From an uncultured Dehalococcoidia bacterium (GTDB lineage Bacteria > Chloroflexota > Dehalococcoidia > Tepidiformales > Tepidiformaceae): a stretch of 64,000 nt of DNA. Below the pieces are notes generated by a model. The model was not told the DNA's origin and did no database searches. It saw nothing but the letters and a program-made list of their open reading frames with translations. The translations under genes and the position numbers were made by a program. Shown here piece after piece: positions 19,888 through 27,889 of the stretch (positions are counted from its first letter, which is position 1; each line of letters starts with the position of its first letter). Where the stretch lies: contig CALLPC010000006.1 of assembly GCA_938015525.1 (NCBI GenBank), forward strand, positions 1 through 64,000, written 5' to 3'.

Positions 19888-20073
19888 ATGAAACGCTTCG
19901 CCACCTGGCTGGGCGCCCGCATCGCAAAGGCGGACGATGAATTGGGGCAGGGTCTGGCCGAATATGCGCTCATCCTGGCGCTCATCGCGCTGGCCTGTGT
20001 GGCTGCCCTGGTCACCCTCGGCCAGGCGATCGCGAATTCACCCGGGTTCAGCATTCTGCCCGGCGCGCTCTAG
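19888..20073 (+). CDS. Flp/Fap-type pilin
   Basis: 61 aa. A short positively charged leader is followed by GQGLAEYALILALIALACVA, the type IVb (Flp/Tad) pilin prepilin motif with the conserved Glu and Tyr and a hydrophobic assembly helix. GGGGGA about 10 bases upstream serves as ribosome binding site. No tad secretion genes are nearby; it stands alone, so its machinery must be elsewhere. Confidence 0.88.
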   Translation: MKRFATWLGARIAKADDELGQGLAEYALILALIALACVAALVTLGQAIANSPGFSILPGAL

Positions 20074-20093
20074 GTGCAGGGCCCCAGGAAAGT

Positions 20094-21023
20094 CTAGAGA
20101 GCGATAGGCCCGCAGTTCAGTCTCGTGCCCCGGACCCATACCGGGCCGCCATCCAGCGTTTCCAGCGTATTCACATAGCCGGGAGCTCCGGGGATAAATC
20201 GCCGCCAGCGGGTGCCGTCGAACTGGTAAACGGCCTCGAAGCACCCTTGCGCGCGGGCCAGCACCGTATGGACCTGCCCTGGGGGCAGCATCACCAGGTT
20301 CCACCCATCCCAGAGTGTCACCGCGGCCCCGTCCTGCCGAGGGAGCGGCGTCGGCGACGGTGTCGGTGCAGGGGGTCGGGTCGGTGTTGGGCTGGCGGGC
20401 AAGGTCGGAGTCGCTGTCGGCGTTGCAGCGGAACCGGGGCAGGGCAGGCCGGCCGGGTATTGCGCAACGATGACGACCCAGGCGATGCGGCGGCCGTCAG
20501 GACTGGAGGCTCTGCCCGTGCCAACGCACTTGAACGGCAGCGACACCGAGGTCGTCGAGGCCCAGATACCGCTTCCCGGGTAAGACATGTCGGCGGCGGC
20601 CTGCGCGACGGTGACCTGGATGGGCTGGCTGCTCGCGTAAGCGCGGATACCTTCGCCGCTCCCGTACGCGTAGGGCGTGCCGGTGGAGGTCGTACCGGTA
20701 TAGCCGCAATCGAGGGCGCGCTGAACCCATGTGCGACCGAAGCCGTCGCGGTGGCCGCCGGGTGCGCCATTGTCCACCTGCCACTGTGCGAACCAGGCGG
20801 CCGCGGCGTTCAGCGCGCCAGAGACCTGCAGCGGCGTCGAGGGGCTGACGTTCTGGTCGCGCCACGCTTGGACGAGCTGCAAGAACTGCTCTTCCTGAGC
20901 ATCGAGCGCGTCGTGCGGGGTGCCGCATGGGCCGGCAGCCCGGGCGAGCTCGCGGGACGACGCGGCGGTCGCCGCGAGGAGCAGGATGCCGACAGCGACC
21001 GCCGGCAAAAATGACCATCTCAT
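20094..21023 (-). CDS. Secreted CAP/SCP-like protein with Pro/Thr linker
   Basis: 309 aa. N-terminal signal peptide (LPAVAVGILLLAATAASS), then a CAP-like domain (residues about 40-190: LVQAWRDQNV, GGHRDGFGRTWVQRALDCGY, GSGEGIRAYASS, AWVVIVAQYP), a P/T-rich linker (about 195-235) and a C-terminal module with WDGWNLVMLPPGQ and WRRFIPGAPGYVNTL. CAP proteins are extracellular and of varied function; this one is probably cell-surface or secreted. The CAP assignment rests on the His-containing GGHRDG and the overall pattern. Confidence 0.75.
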   Translation of the reverse strand: MRWSFLPAVAVGILLLAATAASSRELARAAGPCGTPHDALDAQEEQFLQLVQAWRDQNVSPSTPLQVSGALNAAAAWFAQWQVDNGAPGGHRDGFGRTWVQRALDCGYTGTTSTGTPYAYGSGEGIRAYASSQPIQVTVAQAAADMSYPGSGIWASTTSVSLPFKCVGTGRASSPDGRRIAWVVIVAQYPAGLPCPGSAATPTATPTLPASPTPTRPPAPTPSPTPLPRQDGAAVTLWDGWNLVMLPPGQVHTVLARAQGCFEAVYQFDGTRWRRFIPGAPGYVNTLETLDGGPVWVRGTRLNCGPIAL

Positions 21024-21139
21024 GACATCACCGACAGCGGGGGCGCTGGCCGCCTCACCATAACACCGGGCGGTGTGCCATCGTCAACCGCCGGGCCACT
21101 GGCGAACCTGCAGGTGCCGGCGTACTATTCGCGCATCGG

Positions 21140-24100
21140 ATGACGGCGACATTGCTGCCCCCCTCGCGGCCAAAGCCGAGCCCCGGCGGTCGCTTCGCGG
21201 TCCCCCGGCTGCCGCGCCGTCTCGTTGCGCGGCCGAGAGTCGTCGGAGCGCTGCACCGGGCGGTCGGTAACAGCATCATTGCGGTGGTCGCGCCCCCGGG
21301 CTATGGAAAGACGACCGCGGTTGCGATGGCCCTCGACGAGCTGGAATTCGAGCCGCGCTGGCTCACCCTCGACGCGACGGCGCGCGCTCCCGAAGCCTTC
21401 GCGCACCAGGTCGGGTCCGCGCTCGGGCGAAATGCCCTCACGCTTCCGCCCCCAACCGCGCTAAAGCTCAGTGACCTCCAGGCCTACATCAGCGCTGCCG
21501 TTTACGATGCTGCAGCCGGGTGCGAACGGCCCTTGCTGCTGGTTCTCGACAACGTCCACGAAATCGTCGAATCCCCGGAGTCGCTCGAGCTGCTCGGCTG
21601 GCTGTTCGGTGCAATGGAGGGCGGGGGGCATGAGCTCGTGCTCTGCGGGCGGGAGATGCCCTTCGTCGCGCCGTTCAGTGAGCGAATTGCGACCGGTGAA
21701 ATCGCCATCATCGGCCGCGAGACGCTGGCATTCACGCACGACGAAGTTGCCGCAGCCATCCAGGTAACGGGCGCGAACGCCGATGCGCGTCGGCTTTTCG
21801 AGCAAACGGGCGGCTGGCCCGTGGGCGTGATGGCGACGCTTGCGGGAGATGCGGTCGCGGGAGTGACGGCAGCGGACTTCGGTCGCTACCTCGCCGCCGA
21901 AGTCTGGGAGCGGATTCCCGTCCGGCTCCGCCACGTCCTCCACCGACTCTCACTCCAGCCGTCCATCGAGCGGTCTGCCGTCGAGCTGGAATTCGGGCTT
22001 CGTGCCTGGCGGGAGCTCACGGTCTGGCTGAGTCGCCGAGATTTCCTCTGCGAGCACCTTTCACAGCGGGAATTTCGGCTCAACCCCTTACTCCGGCAGT
22101 TCATCGCGGACGATTTCGCCGCCAACGACCCGGAAGGCTTCCACCTCGCGCTCGATGATGTCCTCGAGGCGCTCGTGCGTTCCGGGAGGACAGCCGAGGC
22201 GGTGGAGCTGGCGCGTGCCCAGGGCTCCGAACTGCAGCTTGCCGAGCTGCTCGAGGTTCACGGCCACGAGCTCATCCTCCGGGGCTCGTTCGCACTCCTC
22301 AAAGATGCGTTCGCATGTGTCGGTCCGGCCATCCTGGACCGCCGGCCGCTCCTCGCGGCGCTGAAGGCAAGAAGCGAAGCGCATCTCGGCGACCCTGAAG
22401 AGGCGCTGCGGATCGCCGCACCCGTCCTGCGGGAGCGGGCCGCACGGGGTCGGGCCCGGGTGCACGCGCACCTGGCGCGGCTCCGCGCGCTGAGGCTCCT
22501 CGGGCGGCTAGAAGAGGTGCAGCGGGAGGCCGAGCACCTCGGGGAGCTGGAATGGGAGGACGACCCGGCGCTACGGGCTGAAGTCGTCTACCAGCAGGCT
22601 GATATCGAGCTGAGCGTCAACCGCAACTTCCCGCGAGCGGAAGAGCTCCTTCGCCGGACCATCGAGGAAGCGGAACGCCATCGCGTGAGTCCTCTCGATT
22701 TGCTCGCCCGGTCGACGCTCGGGCAGGCGCTGGCGATGCACGGCGATGCGCCAGCGGCGGTCACGGTGCTCACCCGGGCAGCCCAGGGCTGGCGAGCCCT
22801 CGGCCGCTCATCGAACCTTGGCTGGACCCTGAACAACCTCGGAATGGCGCACCTGGACGCTGGCGACTTCAAAAGCGCCGTCGCGGTGCTGGAAGAAGCC
22901 GTGGCGGAGGGCATCTCGTGCGGGAATCGGCGAAACGTGGCGTATGCGACGGGCTCGCTGGGAGATGCCGAACTCGCGCTGGGGCACTTCAAGAAGGCAC
23001 AGGAGCATTTCGAAGAAGCGGTCCGCATCTGCGCAACGGAAGCGCTGGACGAGACCCTCGCCGCGCTCGCCATCGCCGGGCTTTCGGCCGCGTTCCTTGG
23101 GCAGGGCGACCTCCAGCAGGCCGATTTCTGTGCCCGGCGTGCGATGCTCGTCGCTCTCGCTTCCGGCAATCAGTACGAAATTGCCTACTGCAAGCTGCGC
23201 CAGGCTGCGGTCGACCTGGCAGCTGGCAATGCGCTCGTGGCCGAACGACTCGCCAACGAAGCCGCTGAGGCGTTCGAGCGAATGGACGTTCCGCCGATGT
23301 CAGCGGCTGCGCGGTATCGGGCTGCCATGGCGCAATTCCGTCTCAACCGCCGGACCGAGGCGCAGGAGTCGCTTGCGAAATGCGCGGCGTCTATCCGCCA
23401 GCCGTGGATGACCAACGTGCTCGTGCCCCTGGTTCGGGAGAATCCGATGTTCGCGCAGTGGGCCGCCTCCCGCCCTGCTGCCGGGCGCTGGTTCCGGGAT
23501 ATCCTCGAGCGCCAGAGCTTCCTCGTCAGCAGCGACGCGGGCGAGCCGCCGGCCGAGCCGTCGGCGGGCCGGTTTCCGCGAGTGGTCGCGCGGAGCCTCG
23601 GGCGTGTGGCCGTCACGGTTGGCGGACGCCAGGTGACGGACGAGCAGTGGGCGAGCCTGCGCGCGAAGGAGCTGTTCTTTCTGCTGCTCGCGCACCGCAG
23701 CGGCATCCGCAAAGAACAGGCTGTCGAGATGCTCTACCCCGAGCTGCCCCGGGAGAAGTGTAACTCGGCATTCCATTCGAACCTCTACCGGCTCCGGCGG
23801 GCGCTGTACGCGGAATGCGTGGTCAAACAGGACGGAGCCTACCTGCTCAACCCCGAGGGGCAGTTCGAATGGGACGTCGAGCGGTTCGAGGCGGCAATCG
23901 AGCGTGCCCAGCAGGCGGAACCGGGCAGCAAGGAGCGGGCCCTGGCCTTTCAGGAGGCGCTCGAACTGTACGAGGGCCCCTTCGCGGAGGTTTTCGAGTC
24001 CGAATGGGCGGCTGCTCGCCGGGCGCAGCTCCGCGAACAGGCGCACTCGTCGCTCGCCGCGCTCGCCGGCTACTTCGCGGCGCGGAACGACTTCGAAGCG

Positions 24101-24316
24101 GCGGTTCTTTGCCTCGAGCGAATCCTGCGCAGCGACCGCTTCAACGAGGAAGCAGCATACGAACTCGCCCGCTTCCGAAGCCGGGCCGGCCAGGCCGTTC
24201 AGGCGCTGCATTTCATCGACCAGTACGCCGAACTGTACGAGCATGAGTTCGGTGAGCCGCTCCCCGAGCGTTTTTCCGCGCTTCGGGCGGCCATCGCCGC
24301 CGGCGTCGCGGTGTAG
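21140..24316 (+). CDS. Large STAND-type transcriptional regulator with TPR and BTAD domains
   Basis: 1058 aa, MalT/SARP-like. The N-terminal NTPase has Walker A APPGYGKTT (about residue 54) and Walker B-like LLLVLDNVHEI. The middle (about 350-790) is helical TPR-like repeats (NNLGMAHLDAGDFKSAVAVL, GDAELALGHFKKAQEHFEEA). The C-terminus has a winged helix (WASLRAKELFFLLLAHRSG, FHSNLYRLRRAL) and a bacterial transcriptional activator domain ending in FIDQYAELYEHEFGEPLPERF. Such proteins are ATP- and ligand-gated activators. The inducer is unknown. A small secreted-peptide ORF lies 90 bases downstream on the same strand. Confidence 0.9.
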   Translation: MTATLLPPSRPKPSPGGRFAVPRLPRRLVARPRVVGALHRAVGNSIIAVVAPPGYGKTTAVAMALDELEFEPRWLTLDATARAPEAFAHQVGSALGRNALTLPPPTALKLSDLQAYISAAVYDAAAGCERPLLLVLDNVHEIVESPESLELLGWLFGAMEGGGHELVLCGREMPFVAPFSERIATGEIAIIGRETLAFTHDEVAAAIQVTGANADARRLFEQTGGWPVGVMATLAGDAVAGVTAADFGRYLAAEVWERIPVRLRHVLHRLSLQPSIERSAVELEFGLRAWRELTVWLSRRDFLCEHLSQREFRLNPLLRQFIADDFAANDPEGFHLALDDVLEALVRSGRTAEAVELARAQGSELQLAELLEVHGHELILRGSFALLKDAFACVGPAILDRRPLLAALKARSEAHLGDPEEALRIAAPVLRERAARGRARVHAHLARLRALRLLGRLEEVQREAEHLGELEWEDDPALRAEVVYQQADIELSVNRNFPRAEELLRRTIEEAERHRVSPLDLLARSTLGQALAMHGDAPAAVTVLTRAAQGWRALGRSSNLGWTLNNLGMAHLDAGDFKSAVAVLEEAVAEGISCGNRRNVAYATGSLGDAELALGHFKKAQEHFEEAVRICATEALDETLAALAIAGLSAAFLGQGDLQQADFCARRAMLVALASGNQYEIAYCKLRQAAVDLAAGNALVAERLANEAAEAFERMDVPPMSAAARYRAAMAQFRLNRRTEAQESLAKCAASIRQPWMTNVLVPLVRENPMFAQWAASRPAAGRWFRDILERQSFLVSSDAGEPPAEPSAGRFPRVVARSLGRVAVTVGGRQVTDEQWASLRAKELFFLLLAHRSGIRKEQAVEMLYPELPREKCNSAFHSNLYRLRRALYAECVVKQDGAYLLNPEGQFEWDVERFEAAIERAQQAEPGSKERALAFQEALELYEGPFAEVFESEWAAARRAQLREQAHSSLAALAGYFAARNDFEAAVLCLERILRSDRFNEEAAYELARFRSRAGQAVQALHFIDQYAELYEHEFGEPLPERFSALRAAIAAGVAV

Positions 24317-24406
24317 CGGCCCGCACCCCAGGGTTCTCGCGAGAGTTTCGTAATAACCGGGTCACTACCCTCCGGTTCGACAAACCGTTCCCGGAGGAAT
24401 CCGCAG
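24317..24406 (+). promoter_or_regulatory. Palindrome-rich region before the micro-peptide ORF
   Basis: It contains TCTCGCGAGA, AACCGG...CCGGTT (about 24355-24377) and CGGTT-CGACA-AACCG (about 24373-24387), and a strong Shine-Dalgarno GGAGG at 24393-24397. This density of dyads in 90 bases suggests regulator sites or RNA hairpins. Confidence 0.4.
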
Positions 24407-24496
24407 ATGGCTCGCCGCCTCGTCACTCTCGCCATTTCGGTCTCGGCCCTGGCCCTCATCGCCCTCGCCGGCGCGGCCCCGTACCAGTCCTGGTAG
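24407..24496 (+). CDS. Putative 29-aa secreted micro-peptide
   Basis: An ORF of 29 codons with GGAGG 9 bases before the ATG. It begins MARR, has a hydrophobic core (LVTLAISVSALALIALAG) and ends AAPYQSW. This is a signal peptide with a plausible signal peptidase I site (Ala-Gly-Ala) leaving only about six residues (APYQSW or PYQSW). It is co-directional with the upstream STAND/TPR regulator. I recognise no family. It could be a peptide signal, a leader peptide, or chance; the ribosome binding site and ideal signal-like layout argue against chance. Confidence 0.5.
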   Translation: MARRLVTLAISVSALALIALAGAAPYQSW

Positions 24497-24552
24497 GTCG
24501 CCGGCAGGGATCGGCCCTGCAGGGAATCGCCGAATTCGAGACAATCGCCCGC

Positions 24553-25263
24553 GTGAGACGTCATGCGGGCGATTTGTTCGTGCTCGGAGCCGCCACGGTC
24601 ATCTTCGTCGCGCAGCAGCTCGCCATCTCGTTCTTCCCGCTCGACGGGGCTCCAGGGACGATGCGGCGCGCGCTGTTCCTCGTCACGACAGCGGCCCTCG
24701 CTCTCATGGCGCTTCAGTTCCGCCGGTTTTTCGGGGCGTGGCTCGTGACGGCCGGGATTGTCATGAACCTGCTGCCGATGGCCGCCCACGGAGGCGCGAT
24801 GCCGATCGATTTCACCATCCTCGAGCGCTCGCGGGCCTTCCCTGATGTGACCGAGGCTGACATCGGCCGACAGACGAATCACGGCAAAGACGTCGTCCTC
24901 CGGCGCGAAGATATCCATTTCTACTGGCTTTCGGACCGCTTCATCGTGGACCTGCCCCTCTACGGGACGAATATCTATTCTGCAGGCGATTTCGTCCTCT
25001 TCGCGGGGCTAGGGCTGGTTGCCGTCCAGGCGGCGGTGATAGCCGTCCGACCTGGGGCCAGAAAGGCAGCCGCGCCCGGGGGGTTCCAGGGTTCAGAAGG
25101 TCCTGCGACGCCAGGCGGTCAGGGGGCGCGAGTCCCTCGACGGTTGGCCGCTGACGCCGGGCATACTCTCCAGCACCCTGACGCCGGCGACCTGGCCAGT
25201 CCGCAAGCCCGTGAAGATGTGCGCGGTGGAGCGGCAGGGGCCCGGGAGACTGACCACCTGTAA
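24553..25263 (+). CDS. DUF5317-like membrane protein
   Basis: 236 aa with GTG start. Hydrophobic helices lie at about residues 8-28, 38-56, 60-80 and 143-164 (SAGDFVLFAGLGLVAVQAAVIAV). NLLPMAAHGGAMPID and RFIVDLPLYGTNIYSAGDFVLF resemble the DUF5317 family, whose function is unknown. The last 65 residues or so are Gly/Pro/Arg-rich and unlike the family; the true protein may have ended near 25090 and lost its stop. Confidence 0.7.
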   Translation: MRRHAGDLFVLGAATVIFVAQQLAISFFPLDGAPGTMRRALFLVTTAALALMALQFRRFFGAWLVTAGIVMNLLPMAAHGGAMPIDFTILERSRAFPDVTEADIGRQTNHGKDVVLRREDIHFYWLSDRFIVDLPLYGTNIYSAGDFVLFAGLGLVAVQAAVIAVRPGARKAAAPGGFQGSEGPATPGGQGARVPRRLAADAGHTLQHPDAGDLASPQAREDVRGGAAGARETDHL

Positions 25264-25561
25264 CCTCGAGCGTCTCGCCGGCTACATGTCGCGTGCAGCG
25301 CTGCGGGTTGCCCGGTCGATGGAAGGCGTTTCTGCCGAAGAACCCAGGGGATTCGCCCCCATGCGGCGGGCGGTGGCCTGGGGGCGCACCGCTTTCAAGG
25401 CGTCGGCCACGGGCGAGGTTGGCGGATGCGAGAGCTTCAGACTGAGCAGCCCGGCGAGGCCCGAGACGGCCACCCTCCCTCGCACCGGGCGCTGCTGGAG
25501 CTGGCCCGTTCTGGAGACGGGTTGAAGCTGTCGTGAAACGTTCTCCGCAGTCGGAGGTCGG
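25264..25561. other. Intergenic stretch with no confident gene
   Basis: Short frames are open on both strands, but their third-position base use is not like the neighbouring genes and none resembles a known family. A decayed gene is possible, as the DUF5317 tail just upstream also looks degraded. The only clear signal is the ribosome binding site at its end (GGAGG, 25553-25557). Confidence 0.4.
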
Positions 25562-26221
25562 ATGGTGGAGTGCAGCAACGAAGAAACTCCCTGCCCTCGC
25601 AACGAGGTGAAAATGGACGGCCCGGAGGTGCGGTTGGCGGGCTGGTTGGACGAGGCGCTCGGGACCGGCCACGGCCGTCGGGTGGTCGCGGTCCGGGAGG
25701 ACCGTGTGCTCGTATCGAAGGTGCCGCCCGGCCTCCCGGCGCGGGTGATCGACGCTATCGCCGGCCTGCCGGACCTGTTCGACCCGGCAGCGCTGCGGCA
25801 GCGGATGCCCCCGGGCCAGGAGCCTGCAGAGGCGTGGCGGGCCGCTGCCGCAGCCGTCCTGAGGGAAGCCCTGGAAGGCGGGCGGCTGGATGAGGCGACA
25901 TCCGCGGAAATCCAGGCGGGCATCGACTCGGTGAGCGCCTTGCTGGCCGCGAGCTTCTGGACCGTCCCCGGGATGTCCGCAGGGTGGCCGAGCAAAGCCG
26001 AGCGTGCGGCACTGGAAGAAGCCGAGGCAAGGCTCGCCCGGGGGAGCCGTGGGCTGTTCAGCCGGGTGTACGGCATCTGGGAAGGTAAGCCCGTGGAGAA
26101 CCACTGCCCCGGGGCCGAGGTGGCGCGGGCGCTTTTCGCTGCCGCCCGGGGCGCGCTCGAAGGGGAATACGGCTCGGCGCCGGCGCTTGCCCCGGAGCCG
26201 GGCGGCCCGTACGATGAGTGA
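25562..26221 (+). CDS. Hypothetical protein
   Basis: 219 aa, not recognised. It is soluble, Ala/Glu/Arg-rich and largely helical, with a basic/acidic N-terminal part and a central EAWRAAAAAVLREALEGGRLDEATSAEI segment in pieces. No catalytic motif or signal peptide was seen. ATG at 25562 is supported by GGAGG 4 bases upstream; an internal ATG at 25613 follows GAGGTGAAA and is an alternative. The promoter of tRNA-Asp lies inside its last codons. Confidence 0.65.
   Translation: MVECSNEETPCPRNEVKMDGPEVRLAGWLDEALGTGHGRRVVAVREDRVLVSKVPPGLPARVIDAIAGLPDLFDPAALRQRMPPGQEPAEAWRAAAAAVLREALEGGRLDEATSAEIQAGIDSVSALLAASFWTVPGMSAGWPSKAERAALEEAEARLARGSRGLFSRVYGIWEGKPVENHCPGAEVARALFAAARGALEGEYGSAPALAPEPGGPYDE
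26187..26215 (+). promoter_or_regulatory. Promoter of tRNA-Asp
   Basis: TTGCCC (26187-26192), 17-base spacer, TACGAT (26210-26215), 11 bases before the tRNA 5' end. It is embedded in the 3' end of the hypothetical gene. Confidence 0.6.
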
Positions 26222-26226
26222 GCCTC

Positions 26227-26303
26227 GGCCCCGTGGTGTAGCGGTCTAACATGCCACCCTGTCAAGGTGGAGATCGGCGGTTCGAATCCGCTCGGGGTCG
26301 CCA
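26227..26303 (+). tRNA. tRNA-Asp (anticodon GUC)
   Basis: Acceptor GGCCCCG pairs with CGGGGTC, anticodon stem CCACC/GGTGG with loop CTGTCAA, T loop TTCGAAT, discriminator G and encoded CCA at 26301-26303. Confidence 0.96.
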
Positions 26304-26316
26304 GTTTGAACGGTTT

Positions 26317-26349
26317 CGAACGGCCCTGCCATTTCGGCAGGGCCGTTCG
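26317..26349 (+). terminator. Intrinsic terminator after tRNA-Asp
   Basis: A 14-bp perfect stem (CGAACGGCCCTGCC / GGCAGGGCCGTTCG) with loop ATTTC, followed by GCGTTTTGC. It also lies just beyond the end of the convergent SDR gene (stop 26380), so it may serve both strands. Confidence 0.85.
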
Positions 26350-26379
26350 GCGTTTTGCGGGCAGGCCGCACGGGGTCGG

Positions 26380-27210
26380 TCAGGAGAGTCGCTGGTGCCC
26401 GGGTTCTGTCTCCCAAGGTGGCGCTATCTGGTGGTAACCACCCCCGGCGGTCCAGCCGCCATCGACGTAGAGGATATGGCCGGTCACGAAACGCGAGGCG
26501 TCCGATGCGAGGTAGATGATTGCCCCCTCGAGGTCCTCGGGCTGGCCGAGGCGGCCCATCGGCGTTCGTGAAACGGCCTGGTCCCGCGTACCGGGGGTGG
26601 ATTCGAACACCTTGCCCATCAGCTCGGTTCCGTCGAAGTACGAAGGGGCGATGGCGTTGACACGGATGCCTTCCCGAGCGTACTCGAGCGCGAGTACACG
26701 GGTCAGCGCATCGACCCCACCCTTCGCCGCGTGGTAGGAGGCGGCGCGGAACTCCGAACCGACGCGGCCCAAGATGGAACTGATGTTGATGATGACCCCG
26801 CCGGTTGCCTGGGCCAGCATCTGGCGAGCGGCGAGGCGGCATCCGTTGATCGTCGCCAGGAGGTCGAGCTCGACCACTGAGCGCATGCGCTTGAACGAGC
26901 CCTGGTCGTGCCGAAGACCGGACCGGTCAGTATAACCGGCGTTATTCACCATGATGTCGAGCCGGCCAAAGCGGTCGACCGTGCGCGCGAACAGGCGCTC
27001 GAACTGGTCCTCGTCGGTGATGTCGGCCGGGTAAGCTTCGGCCTCGACGCCGAAGCTGCGCAGCATTGACGCCGTCTGTTCGATCAGCTCTTGCCGCCGT
27101 GCAGTGACGACGACGTTCGCGCCGGCACGGGCGAGGCCGCGCGCAAACGCGACGCCGAGTCCGCTCGAAGCGCCGGTGACGAGTGCGACTTTGCCGTCGA
27201 GGCAGAACAT
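26380..27210 (-). CDS. SDR-family NAD(P)-dependent oxidoreductase
   Basis: Classical short-chain dehydrogenase, 276 aa. Cofactor motif TGASSGLG, NNAG, catalytic Ser in NISSILG, Tyr/Lys in SYHAAKGG, and C-terminal YVDGGWTAGGG. Closest in style to gluconate 5-dehydrogenase or 3-oxoacyl reductase types; substrate unknown. ATG at 27210 gives the normal N-terminus (FCLDGKVALVTG); ATG at 27264 would add 18 residues, and neither has a good ribosome binding site. It is the last gene of the tyrA-aroA-gmk cluster. Confidence 0.9.
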   Translation of the reverse strand: MFCLDGKVALVTGASSGLGVAFARGLARAGANVVVTARRQELIEQTASMLRSFGVEAEAYPADITDEDQFERLFARTVDRFGRLDIMVNNAGYTDRSGLRHDQGSFKRMRSVVELDLLATINGCRLAARQMLAQATGGVIINISSILGRVGSEFRAASYHAAKGGVDALTRVLALEYAREGIRVNAIAPSYFDGTELMGKVFESTPGTRDQAVSRTPMGRLGQPEDLEGAIIYLASDASRFVTGHILYVDGGWTAGGGYHQIAPPWETEPGHQRLS

Positions 27211-27289
27211 CCGGGCGAGGGAGGCATCCACGCGCGAACTCCGTGTGAAGGGGTTTGCGCGCATCTTAGGGATGGGCCGCACGGGAGCG

Positions 27290-27889
27290 CTACGCGATGA
27301 GGCGGGCAGGGGGCCTGTTCGGGTTGCACCGCTCTTTTTCGATGATGTGGACGATTTCGTCGACGGCCTCCTCGAGCCGGCCGTGGCGGTTGACAACGAC
27401 ATAGTCATTGTTGGGGATATCCGCCAGCTCCTCCTCGAGCTGAGCCAGCCGCCGGGCGAGGCTCTCCGGGTCCTCGCTGCCGCGCCCGGCGAGGCGTGCC
27501 CGCAGCACTTCGCGGTCTTCCGCGGTGAGGAAGACGAACACTGCCCCTTCGAGCTTACGGCGCCAGGTGCGGGCCCCCTGCACGTCGGTACGAATGATGA
27601 CGTCGCGGCCCGCGGTGAGGTGCGGTTCGATCTCCCGGCGTTCGACGCCCTTGAGCTCGCCGTAGACGTTGGCCCACTCCGCAAACTCGCCGGCATGTAC
27701 CTTTCGCAGGAACTCGGATTCTGTGAGGAAATGATAGTGCACACCGTCCCGTTCGCCGTCGCGTGGCGCTCGGGTGGTCGAGCTGGTGGCGCGGTGGATG
27801 CCGAGTCGCTCGCGGAGCCGGTCGATGACGGAGTCCTTCCCCACCCCCGACGGGCCGTGGAGGACGATGACCAGCGGCCTCGCACTCAC
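27290..27889 (-). CDS. gmk: Guanylate kinase
   Basis: Phosphorylates GMP to GDP, 199 aa. P-loop HGPSGVGKDSVI, GMP-binding STTRAPRDGERDGVHYHF, and RRLAQLEEELADIPNNDYVVVN are guanylate kinase signatures. The GTG start overlaps the aroA stop in GTGA, so it is translationally coupled to aromatic amino acid genes, an uncommon neighbourhood for gmk. Confidence 0.96.
   Translation of the reverse strand: MSARPLVIVLHGPSGVGKDSVIDRLRERLGIHRATSSTTRAPRDGERDGVHYHFLTESEFLRKVHAGEFAEWANVYGELKGVERREIEPHLTAGRDVIIRTDVQGARTWRRKLEGAVFVFLTAEDREVLRARLAGRGSEDPESLARRLAQLEEELADIPNNDYVVVNRHGRLEEAVDEIVHIIEKERCNPNRPPARLIA

Noticed and set aside
24941-26104. Minus-strand frame over DUF5317 and hypothetical gene
   Set aside because: Low-complexity, no domain, and the plus strand has ribosome binding sites and tRNA-Asp promoter in this area.
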